Positions 57,745 to 64,000 of a stretch of DNA of 64,000 nucleotides are shown one piece after another. Origin of the DNA: Mycolicibacterium moriokaense (GTDB lineage Bacteria > Actinomycetota > Actinomycetes > Mycobacteriales > Mycobacteriaceae); the NCBI RefSeq assembly GCF_003347205.1, contig NZ_QQBJ01000028.1, positions 20,998 to 84,997 of the forward strand. Reading direction: 5' to 3'. The position numbers and the translations under genes were made by a program. Position 1 is the stretch's first letter; each line of letters opens with the position of its first letter. The notes under the pieces are model-generated. The model saw only the letters and a list, made by a program, of their open reading frames with translations. It ran no database searches and was not told where the DNA came from.

Positions 57745-57759
57745 CGTCGCACAACCGTC

Positions 57760-57793
57760 TCAATATATTGAATTAGCATCTCATATAATGAGA
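57760..57793. promoter_or_regulatory. Two AT-rich palindromes between the MFS and FAH-family genes
   Basis: TCAATATATTGA (57760-57771) is a perfect 12-bp palindrome and TCTCAT-ATA-ATGAGA (57779-57793) has 6-bp arms. They fall in an unusually AT-rich patch. TATATT on the minus strand (57763-57768) would serve the MFS gene, and TATAAT (57784-57789) is a consensus -10 on the plus strand. This is a probable operator pair for an unidentified regulator. Confidence 0.5.
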
Positions 57794-57838
57794 ACACTCC
57801 GATCGGGAGTGGCTGCCGATCGTCGCGGTGCCGCCCAT

Positions 57839-57844
57839 TAGGCT
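57839..57844 (+). promoter_or_regulatory. -10 hexamer of the FAH-family gene (leaderless)
   Basis: TAGGCT lies six bases before ATG 57851 with no ribosome site, consistent with a leaderless message running into gltX. Confidence 0.6.
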
Positions 57845-57850
57845 GGGACA

Positions 57851-58660
57851 ATGCGCCTAGGCCGAATTGCCAGTCCGGACGGAGTCGCCTTCGTCAGCAT
57901 CGAGGGGTCGCCCGACGACCAGACCGCCGTCGCCAGGGAGATCGCCGAGCACCCGTTCGGCACCCCCACCTTCACCGGCAGGCAGTGGCCGCTGGCTGAT
58001 GTGCGACTGCTCGCACCGATTCTGGCCAGCAAGGTGGTCTGCATCGGCAAGAACTACGCGGCGCACATCGCCGAGATGGCAGCCCAGGGCGGCGGCGCCA
58101 CGCCCGACGTCGTCGACTTCGCCGATCCGATCATCTTCATGAAGCCCAACACCGCGATCATCGGACCCAACACGCCGATTCAATTGCCCGCGAACGCCGA
58201 TCCCGTGCACTTCGAGGGAGAGTTGGCCGCGGTGATCGGCAGGCCGTGCAAGGACGTAACCGCGGCGCACGCGGCGGAGAACATTCTCGGCTACACGGTG
58301 GCCAACGACGTTTCGGCGCGCGATCAGCAGCGCAAGGACGGCCAGTGGACCCGCGCCAAGGGCCACGACACGTTCTGTCCGGTCGGTCCGTGGATCGTGA
58401 CCGATGTCGACCCCGCCGATCTGGCGATCCGCACCGAGGTCAACGGCGAGGTGAAGCAGGACAGCCGGACGTCGAACATGATTCACGACGTCGGCGCCAT
58501 CGTGGAGTGGATCTCGGCGGTGATGACCCTGCTTCCCGGCGACCTCATCCTGACGGGGACCCCGGAAGGAGTCGGCCCGATCGAGAACGGCGACACCGTC
58601 AGCATCACCGTCGAAGGCATTGGAACGCTGACGAATCCTGTTGTGCGAAAAGGAAAATGA
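57851..58660 (+). CDS. Fumarylacetoacetate hydrolase (FAH)-family protein (Rv2993c-like)
   Basis: A 269-aa FAH-family hydrolase/isomerase/decarboxylase. The metal-binding Glu pair is in [11 protein letters not shown], the third acid in [15 protein letters not shown], and other motifs are [18 protein letters not shown]-type core, [22 protein letters not shown] and [16 protein letters not shown]. Relatives act on acylpyruvates or 2-hydroxyhepta-2,4-diene-1,7-dioate; the substrate here is unknown. Its stop overlaps the gltX start region, so it is cotranscribed with gltX. Confidence 0.85.
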   Translation: MRLGRIASPDGVAFVSIEGSPDDQTAVAREIAEHPFGTPTFTGRQWPLADVRLLAPILASKVVCIGKNYAAHIAEMAAQGGGATPDVVDFADPIIFMKPNTAIIGPNTPIQLPANADPVHFEGELAAVIGRPCKDVTAAHAAENILGYTVANDVSARDQQRKDGQWTRAKGHDTFCPVGPWIVTDVDPADLAIRTEVNGEVKQDSRTSNMIHDVGAIVEWISAVMTLLPGDLILTGTPEGVGPIENGDTVSITVEGIGTLTNPVVRKGK

Positions 58661-60141
58661 TGGCGAATTCAAACGTCAGGGTTCGTTTCTGTCCGTCGCC
58701 GACCGGGACACCGCATGTCGGGCTGATCCGGACCGCGCTGTTCAACTGGGCGTACGCGCGCCATACCGGCGGGGATTTCGTCTTCCGGCTCGAGGACACC
58801 GACGCCGAACGTGACAGTGAGGAAAGCTATCTCGCGCTCCTCGACGCGTTGAACTGGCTCGGCCTCAACTACGACGAGGGGCCCGAGGTGGGCGGGCCGT
58901 ACGGGCCGTACCGGCAGTCCGAGCGTCGCGAGATCTATCGCGACGTCGTGGCGCGACTGGTGGCCGCAGGCGAGGTGTACGAGGCGTTCTCGACGCCCGA
59001 CGAGGTGGAGGTGCGTCACGTCGCGGCCGGCCGTAACCCGAAACTGGGCTACGACAACTTCGATCGCGACCTCACCGAAGACCAGCGCGCCGCCTACCGC
59101 AAGGAGGGGCGCAGGCCGGTGCTGCGGCTGCGGATGCCCGACGACGCGATCACCTGGAACGACCTGGTGCGCGGCGAGACGACGTTCGCGCCCGGCAGCG
59201 TGCCGGATTACGCGCTGACCCGCGCCAGCGGAGACCCGTTGTACACCTTGGTCAATCCCGTCGACGACGCGCTGATGAAGATCACGCACGTATTGCGCGG
59301 CGAGGACCTGCTGCCGTCGACACCTCGACAGATCGCGCTGTATCAAGCGTTGATCCGCATCGGCGTCACCGACCGCATCCCCGAGTTCGGACACCTGCCC
59401 GCAGTGCTCGGCGAGGGCACCAAGAAGCTGTCCAAGCGTGACCCGCAGTCCAACCTGTTCCTGCACCGCGACCGCGGCTTCATCCCCGAAGGGCTGCTGA
59501 ATTACCTGGCGCTCCTTGGCTGGTCGATCGCCGACGATCGCGACGTGTTCGGCCTCGACGAGATGGTCGCCGCGTTCGACGTGGCCGACGTCAACTCCAA
59601 CCCCGCCCGGTTCGACCAGAAGAAGGCCGATGCGCTGAACGCCGACCACATTCGGCTGCTGGCCGAGCAGGACTTCGCGCACCGGCTGCGGGCGTACTTC
59701 GACGCCCACGCCTACGACACGGGCCTCGACGAGCAGCGCTTCGCCGAGGCCGCGCGGCTGGTGCAGACCCGCATCGTGGTGCTCGCCGACGCGTGGGATC
59801 TGTTGAAGTTCCTCAGCGACGCGGAGTTCTCGCTGGACGAAAAGGCCGCGGCCAAGGAATTGAGCGCAGACGCCGTACCGGTACTCGACGCCGCGCTGAG
59901 TGCGCTGGGCGGCGTCGGCGAATGGCGGGTCGACGGCATCGAGGCGGCCCTGAAAGGGGCGCTGCTGGAGGATCTGGCGCTCAAGCCGCGCAAGGCGTTC
60001 GGCCCGATCCGGGTGGCGGCGACGGGAGCATCGGTCAGTCCGCCGCTGTTCGAGTCACTGGAACTGCTGGGCCGCGACCGCAGCCTGGATCGCCTGGCGG
60101 CCGGCCGGGATCGCGCGGCGGGGGCAGCGAACGAGGCGTGA
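58660..60141 (+). CDS. gltX: Glutamyl-tRNA synthetase
   Basis: A 493-aa class I synthetase. The HIGH box is HVGL at residues 19-22 in [22 protein letters not shown], and the KMSKS box is [11 protein letters not shown]. The C-terminal anticodon-binding domain is present. With gatCAB in the same window it probably charges tRNA-Gln with Glu (non-discriminating), which GatCAB then amidates; the nearby tRNA-Gln gene fits this. ATG 58660 overlaps the upstream stop TGA at 58658-58660; ATG 58657 would add one Met. AAGGA precedes it. Confidence 0.95.
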   Translation: MANSNVRVRFCPSPTGTPHVGLIRTALFNWAYARHTGGDFVFRLEDTDAERDSEESYLALLDALNWLGLNYDEGPEVGGPYGPYRQSERREIYRDVVARLVAAGEVYEAFSTPDEVEVRHVAAGRNPKLGYDNFDRDLTEDQRAAYRKEGRRPVLRLRMPDDAITWNDLVRGETTFAPGSVPDYALTRASGDPLYTLVNPVDDALMKITHVLRGEDLLPSTPRQIALYQALIRIGVTDRIPEFGHLPAVLGEGTKKLSKRDPQSNLFLHRDRGFIPEGLLNYLALLGWSIADDRDVFGLDEMVAAFDVADVNSNPARFDQKKADALNADHIRLLAEQDFAHRLRAYFDAHAYDTGLDEQRFAEAARLVQTRIVVLADAWDLLKFLSDAEFSLDEKAAAKELSADAVPVLDAALSALGGVGEWRVDGIEAALKGALLEDLALKPRKAFGPIRVAATGASVSPPLFESLELLGRDRSLDRLAAGRDRAAGAANEA

Positions 60142-60259
60142 AAATGGCGTCGCGAAATCTTTGGTAATCTGCACGTCGGCCCGGCTTGACAGGCGACTTG
60201 CCCCGCAACCGCCTGCCTGGCCCGGAAACGGCCTGTGACCAGCGGTTATAGGCAGCCAA

Positions 60260-60331
60260 TGGGGTATGGTGTAATTGGCAACACAGCTGATTCTGGTTCA
60301 GCCATTCTAGGTTCGAGTCCTGGTACCCCAG
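60260..60331 (+). tRNA. tRNA-Gln (CUG)
   Basis: A 72-base tRNA. The acceptor stem is TGGGGTA paired with TACCCCA, the anticodon stem GCTGA/TCAGC surrounds a TTCTGGT loop giving anticodon CTG (decodes CAG). The T-arm has GGTTCGAGTCC. CCA is not encoded. It lies 118 bases downstream of gltX; the gap shows nothing else recognisable. Confidence 0.93.
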
Positions 60332-60394
60332 CGCACACGATCGATTAGGGTCGGCACTGGCTCCTGAGCTATGCTGGCCCCTCGGACAGTTCTA

Positions 60395-60467
60395 GCCCCC
60401 GTCGTCTAGCGGCCTAGGACGCCGCCCTCTCACGGCGGTAGCGTGGGTTCGAATCCCATCGGGGGTA
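60395..60467 (+). tRNA. tRNA-Glu (CUC)
   Basis: A 73-base tRNA. The acceptor stem is GCCCCCG paired with CGGGGGT (last pair G-U). The anticodon stem CCGCC/GGCGG surrounds CTCTCAC, giving anticodon CTC (decodes GAG). The T-arm has GGGTTCGAATCCC. CCA is not encoded. It follows tRNA-Gln by 63 bases. Confidence 0.94.
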
Positions 60468-60491
60468 CAGCGCCCGCTGATTCTCATCGAG

Positions 60492-60539
60492 ACTGCGGCC
60501 AGATCCGCCTCAAGCGAAAATTCGCGATCTCACCGCAGT
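60492..60539. terminator. Nested hairpin after tRNA-Glu, candidate terminator
   Basis: ACTGCGG/CCGCAGT (60492-60498, 60533-60539), AGATC/GATCT (60501-60505, 60526-60530) and GCGAA/TTCGC (60514-60525) form one layered stem with an 8-base bulge. It sits between the tRNAs and the convergent IclR gene, where a bidirectional stop is expected. Only three T residues follow. Confidence 0.45.
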
Positions 60540-60563
60540 TTCGACGAGGATTCTTGTCGTCCA

Positions 60564-61265
60564 TCACAGCCGCCGCGTCAACGCATCGGCGGCCGCCAAC
60601 AGATCGGCCGCCCAGCGCGCTCCCGGTCGACGGCCCATCCGGTCGATCGGCCCGGAGACCGAGACCGCCGCGATCACCTGCCCGCGCCCGTCGCGCACCG
60701 GCGCCGAAACACTCGCCACCCCCGGCTCGCGTTCTGCGACGCTCTGCGCCCACCCGCGCTTGCGCACCTCGGTCAGCGCACGGTCGGTGAACTTCGCCGC
60801 GGGCAGCACGGCCTGTTGTGTTGCGGCGTCGCTGAACGCCAGCAAAACCTTGGCGCCCGATCCCGCGGTCATTGGCAGGTGGACGCCGACGGGAACGGTA
60901 TCCCGAAGGCCCGCAGGTGGTTCCAGCGCGGCGACGCACACCCGCGATGTGCCTTCGCGGCGGTAGAGCTGCACGCTCTCGCCGGTGATCTCGCGCAGCC
61001 TCGGCAACACGACAGCGCCCGCGGCGAGGAGCGGGTCGTTGACCTGGCCGGCGAGCTCGACCAGTGCCGGGCCGAGCCGCCAGCGCCCCTCGGCGTCGCG
61101 CGCAAGCAGCCGGTGCACCTCGAGGCCCGCGGCCAGCCGGTGGGCAGTGGCGCGGGGCAGGCCCGTGCGTTCGCACAGTTCGGCGAGGCCGCAGGGGGAC
61201 TCGGCGATGGTGTGCAGCAGCGCCACGGCTTTGTCCAGCACGCCGATACCGCTATCCTGTCTCAC
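60564..61265 (-). CDS. ltbR: IclR-family regulator, LtbR-like (Rv2989-like)
   Basis: A 233-aa IclR-type regulator. The N-terminal winged helix is [51 protein letters not shown]. The C-terminal effector domain has [41 protein letters not shown] and [14 protein letters not shown]. The Corynebacterium relative LtbR represses leuB and leuCD; its position divergent to leuC fits that. The GTG start at 61265 lies inside the left arm of the intergenic inverted repeat and follows TAGTAT by six bases, so its message is probably leaderless and self-repressed. Confidence 0.83.
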   Translation of the reverse strand: MRQDSGIGVLDKAVALLHTIAESPCGLAELCERTGLPRATAHRLAAGLEVHRLLARDAEGRWRLGPALVELAGQVNDPLLAAGAVVLPRLREITGESVQLYRREGTSRVCVAALEPPAGLRDTVPVGVHLPMTAGSGAKVLLAFSDAATQQAVLPAAKFTDRALTEVRKRGWAQSVAEREPGVASVSAPVRDGRGQVIAAVSVSGPIDRMGRRPGARWAADLLAAADALTRRL

Positions 61266-61295
61266 AAGGAGATACTAGCGTTCCAGATTGTGAGA
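61260..61295. promoter_or_regulatory. LtbR-type operator between the IclR gene and leuC
   Basis: TCTCACAA (61260-61267) and TTGTGAGA (61288-61295) are perfect 8-base arms around 20 bases. The left arm covers the GTG of the IclR gene, its -10 (TAGTAT on the minus strand, 61272-61277) lies in the centre, and the right arm ends nine bases before the leuC ATG. Confidence 0.65.
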
Positions 61296-61304
61296 TGGTC
61301 AATT

Positions 61305-62738
61305 ATGACGACCGACGCGCGGCCGCGCACCATGGCGGAGAAGGTATGGGATGACCACGTCGTCGCCGTTGGTGGCGGCACCGGCGACGCCCGGGAACCC
61401 GATCTGATCTATATCGATCTGCACCTCATTCACGAGGTGACCAGTCCACAGGCGTTCGACGGGCTACGGCTCGCGGGCCGCCCGTTGCGGCGGCCCGATC
61501 TGACCATCGCCACCGAGGACCACAACGTGCCGACGGTCGACATCGACAAGCCGATCGCCGATCCGGTATCTCGCACCCAGGTCGAAACACTGCGGCGCAA
61601 TTGCGAAGAGTTCGGCGTGCGCCTGTATCCGATGGGCGATGTCGAACAGGGCATCGTGCACATCATCGGACCGCAACTCGGTCTCACTCAGCCCGGCATG
61701 ACGGTCGTCTGCGGCGATAGTCACACCTCCACCCATGGCGCATTCGGCGCGATCGCGATGGGCATCGGCACCTCGGAGGTCGAGCATGTGCTCGCCACGC
61801 AGACGTTGCCGCTGCGTCCCTTCAAGACAATGGCGGTCAATGTCGACGGCCAACTGCCCGCGGGGGTCAGCGCCAAGGACATCATCCTTGCGGTGATCGC
61901 GAAGATCGGTACCGGCGGCGGGCAGGGGCACGTCATCGAATACCGCGGCAGCGCCATCGAGGCGTTGTCGATGGAGGGTCGGATGACGATCTGCAATATG
62001 AGCATCGAAGCCGGCGCGCGCGCAGGCATGGTTGCACCCGATGAGACGACCTATGAATTTTTGCGCGGCCGCCCGCACGCTCCGACTGGCGCGAATTGGG
62101 ATGCCGCGGTCGCGGCGTGGGACCGGTTGCGCACCGACGAGGGCGCCGAATTCGACACCGAGGTCTACATCGACGCCTCGACACTGAGCCCGTTCGTCAC
62201 GTGGGGCACCAACCCGGGGCAGGGCGTGCCGCTGTCGGAGTCGGTGCCCGATCCGGAGTTGATGCTCGAGGACGGCGAGCGCCAGTCCGCCGAGAAGGCA
62301 TTGGCGTATATGGATCTTCGCCCCGGCACCGCGATGCGCGACATCCCGGTGGACGCCGTTTTCGTGGGTTCGTGCACCAACGGCCGCATCGAAGACCTGC
62401 GTGTGGTCGCCGAGGTACTGCGCGGACGCAAGGTCGCAGACGGCGTGCGGATGCTTGTCGTCCCCGGTTCCATGCGTGTGCGCGCGCAGGCCGAGTCCGA
62501 GGGACTCGGCGAGATCTTCACCGCCGCGGGCGCGCAGTGGCGACAGGCGGGATGTTCGATGTGTCTGGGCATGAACCCCGATCAACTGTCGCCCGGACAG
62601 CGCTGCGCATCGACGTCGAATCGGAACTTCGAGGGCAGGCAAGGCAAGGGTGGCCGTACACATTTGGTGTCGCCGGCCGTCGCGGCCGCGACCGCTGTGC
62701 GCGGCACGTTGTCATCTCCCGCCGACCTGAGCCGCTGA
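61305..62738 (+). CDS. leuC: 3-isopropylmalate dehydratase large subunit
   Basis: The 477-aa iron-sulfur subunit of isopropylmalate isomerase in leucine synthesis. The aconitase-type motifs are [15 protein letters not shown], then the cluster cysteines in [13 protein letters not shown] and [16 protein letters not shown] 61305 ([18 protein letters not shown]) matches family length; longer upstream frames are not used. It is preceded by the LtbR-type operator and followed by leuD after 13 bases. Confidence 0.96.
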   Translation: MTTDARPRTMAEKVWDDHVVAVGGGTGDAREPDLIYIDLHLIHEVTSPQAFDGLRLAGRPLRRPDLTIATEDHNVPTVDIDKPIADPVSRTQVETLRRNCEEFGVRLYPMGDVEQGIVHIIGPQLGLTQPGMTVVCGDSHTSTHGAFGAIAMGIGTSEVEHVLATQTLPLRPFKTMAVNVDGQLPAGVSAKDIILAVIAKIGTGGGQGHVIEYRGSAIEALSMEGRMTICNMSIEAGARAGMVAPDETTYEFLRGRPHAPTGANWDAAVAAWDRLRTDEGAEFDTEVYIDASTLSPFVTWGTNPGQGVPLSESVPDPELMLEDGERQSAEKALAYMDLRPGTAMRDIPVDAVFVGSCTNGRIEDLRVVAEVLRGRKVADGVRMLVVPGSMRVRAQAESEGLGEIFTAAGAQWRQAGCSMCLGMNPDQLSPGQRCASTSNRNFEGRQGKGGRTHLVSPAVAAATAVRGTLSSPADLSR

Positions 62739-62751
62739 CAAGGAGACGAAA

Positions 62752-63351
62752 ATGGAACCGTTCCGCACGCACACCGGTATCGGCGTTCCGCTTCGCCGGT
62801 CGAATGTCGATACCGACCAGATCATCCCCGCGGTCTATTTGAAGCGGGTAACCCGAACAGGTTTCGAGGACGGGTTGTTCGCCTCTTGGCGCAACGACCC
62901 CGGGTTCATTTTGAATCTGAGCCCGTTCGACAAAGGGTCGGTGTTGGTGGCCGGGCCCGATTTCGGCACCGGATCGTCGCGCGAACACGCGGTGTGGGCG
63001 CTGATGGACTACGGCTTCCGGGTCGTCATCTCGTCACGATTCGCTGACATTTTTCGCGGGAATGCGGGCAAGGCGGGCCTCCTTGCGGCAGAAGTTTCCC
63101 AAGATGATGTGGAACTGCTGTGGAAGCTGATCGAGCAGCAGCCGGGGTTGGAAATCACTGTGAATCTTCAAGATCGGAACGTGTCCGCAGGAACGGTGCT
63201 GGTGCCGTTCAAGATTGACGATTACACCGCATGGCGATTGCTCGAAGGGCTCGACGATATAGGCCTTACGCTGCGGAAACTGGACAAAATCGAGTCCTAT
63301 GAATCTAATCGCCCGGAGTGGAAACCACGCACCTTGCCGTCCCCCGGATAG
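62752..63351 (+). CDS. leuD: 3-isopropylmalate dehydratase small subunit
   Basis: The 199-aa swivelling subunit of isopropylmalate isomerase. Characteristic segments are [67 protein letters not shown]. It follows AAGGAG (62740-62745). It is the partner of leuC. Confidence 0.96.
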   Translation: MEPFRTHTGIGVPLRRSNVDTDQIIPAVYLKRVTRTGFEDGLFASWRNDPGFILNLSPFDKGSVLVAGPDFGTGSSREHAVWALMDYGFRVVISSRFADIFRGNAGKAGLLAAEVSQDDVELLWKLIEQQPGLEITVNLQDRNVSAGTVLVPFKIDDYTAWRLLEGLDDIGLTLRKLDKIESYESNRPEWKPRTLPSPG

Positions 63352-63549
63352 CGGTCGAAGCAACCGAAATTGGGGGCCGACAAACCGGTTCTCCAGACCC
63401 CTCGCCAGCGGCCATGCGCGGCAATCGGATTGCGGAATTTCGTGCCAGCAACGCTTGAAATTGCGCGTGGCTCTTGGAAATCAGTGGTAAGTCGTATTAC
63501 CGTGTCCTTCTAGTTGGTCCAAGGTGGATCACTGGTGTGGAGGTTTTGC

Positions 63550-64000
63550 ATGAACAAAGCAGAGCTGATCGACGTAGTCACGACGAAGCTCAACACTGAC
63601 CGGAGGACGGCAACCGAAGCCGTCGAAAACGTTGTCGACACAATCGTGCGCGCTGTGCATAAGGGTGACAGCGTCACCATTACCGGTTTCGGCGTTTTCG
63701 AACAGCGTCGTCGCGCAGCCCGGGTCGCGCGTAATCCGCGTACCGGCGAGACAGTGAAGGTGAAGCCAACGTCTGTGCCGGCATTCCGGCCGGGCGCTCA
63801 GTTCAAAGCGGTTGTCTCTGGCGCACAGCGCCTCCCGGCGGAAGGACCTGCAGTGAAGCGTGGAAGTGGAACCGGTGGCCCCCGCAAGGCGGCTAAGAAA
63901 GCTGTGAGGAAGACCGCTGCCAAGAAGGCCGTGCGCAAGACCGCAGCCAAGAAGGCCGTGCGCAAGACCGCAGCCAAGAAGGCCGTGCGCAAGACCGCAG
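63550..64000 (+). CDS. hupB: Nucleoid-associated protein HupB (3' end off window)
   Basis: The first 150 codons of the mycobacterial HU homologue, which compacts DNA. Residues 1-90 are a full HU domain ([68 protein letters not shown]). From about residue 105 a lysine- and alanine-rich histone-H1-like tail begins, with the unit KKAVRKTAA repeated in tandem. GGAGG (63539-63543) precedes the ATG by six bases. The 198-base gap after leuD shows a possible TATTAC -10 (near 63495) but nothing else clear. Confidence 0.97.
   Translation, partial: MNKAELIDVVTTKLNTDRRTATEAVENVVDTIVRAVHKGDSVTITGFGVFEQRRRAARVARNPRTGETVKVKPTSVPAFRPGAQFKAVVSGAQRLPAEGPAVKRGSGTGGPRKAAKKAVRKTAAKKAVRKTAAKKAVRKTAAKKAVRKTA
63895..64000 (+). 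repeat. 27-bp in-frame tandem repeats in the hupB tail
   Basis: Units of 27 bases start at 63895, 63922, 63949 and 63976. Units 2-4 are identical as far as visible (each begins AAGAAGGCCGTGCGCAAGAC); the first differs at several third positions. The array runs off the window after 25 bases of unit 4. It encodes the KKAVRKTAA repeat and could vary in copy number by slippage. Confidence 0.85.

Noticed and set aside
60142-60259. Possible small RNA or riboswitch between gltX and tRNA-Gln
   Set aside because: No stable structure, promoter or known motif could be pointed to beyond ordinary GC-rich sequence.
60816-61304. In-frame upstream extension of leuC by 163 codons
   Set aside because: It runs through the IclR-type gene and the operator; the family N-terminus begins at 61305.
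63895-64000. CRISPR-like array
   Set aside because: The repeats are contiguous without spacers, in frame, and encode the HupB tail.

Overview
The window reads as chromosome of a fast-growing mycobacterium (Mycolicibacterium/Mycobacterium type). The DNA is very GC-rich, GTG starts are common, and genes often overlap by 4 bases. The gene order from about 8.6 kb to the right edge matches, in my recollection, the M. tuberculosis Rv3032 to Rv2986c block: glucan glycosyltransferase, GH57 enzyme, methyltransferase, etfBA, two acyltransferases, iscS, mnmA, ligA, gatCA, pfkA, gatB, lppZ, DoxX, cfp6, ilvBNC, serA, leuB, gltX, tRNA-Gln/tRNA-Glu, IclR regulator, leuCD and hupB. No database was searched; family calls come from motifs, length and context.

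Layout. 1-5401 (minus): dipeptide/oligopeptide-type ABC importer, with a divergent GntR/HutC regulator (5600-6397) and a palindrome over the importer promoter. 6426-8553 (minus): MFS exporter and an ArsR-like regulator in one operon. 8597-12246 (minus): Rv3032/Rv3031/Rv3030-type genes for alpha-glucan and methylglucose lipopolysaccharide synthesis. 12468-14253: etfB-etfA. 14311-26554: a twelve-gene carbohydrate locus set into the otherwise conserved block, with an FGGY kinase, SDR dehydrogenase, SorC regulator, zinc dehydrogenase, ABC importer with two ATPases, fused DhaK-DhaL kinase and RpiB-like isomerase. It resembles the M. smegmatis threitol/erythritol pathway. 26636-33265: two acyltransferases, iscS, mnmA, a lipoprotein, a MetE-like protein and an orphan secreted protein. 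33269-36125 (minus): ArsR-SRPBCC fusion, YjbR-like protein and acyl-CoA synthetase. 36227-44312: ligA, ACT protein, gatC-gatA, pfkA, gatB, NTF2-like protein. 44357-46835: lppZ, DoxX, cfp6. 46865-50533: ilvBNC with a leader-peptide attenuator. 50546-57744: oxidoreductases, serA-leuB, small regulators and an MFS carrier. 57851-64000: FAH-family hydrolase, gltX, two tRNAs, IclR regulator, leuCD and the 5' part of hupB.

Functional themes. Branched-chain amino acid synthesis is concentrated on the right (ilvBNC, leuB, leuCD and an LtbR-like regulator). The indirect Gln-tRNA route is also present: gltX and tRNA-Gln are adjacent and gatCAB lies in the same window. The accessory locus would import a C4 polyol, oxidise it, phosphorylate the tetrulose and isomerise it toward erythrose 4-phosphate.

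Regulatory DNA is unusually readable. Many genes have a TANNNT -10 hexamer 6-8 bases before a GTG/ATG, the mycobacterial leaderless pattern. The strongest signals are the ilvB attenuator (23-residue Leu/Val/Ile-rich leader ORF, perfect 17-bp antiterminator stem, T-tract terminator), a 32-bp palindrome at the ArsR-SRPBCC gene, twin 17-bp operators upstream of the SorC gene, and an 8-bp-arm inverted repeat between the IclR gene and leuC. I see no insertion sequence, integrase, CRISPR array or prophage gene. No gene-free stretch exceeds 300 bases.
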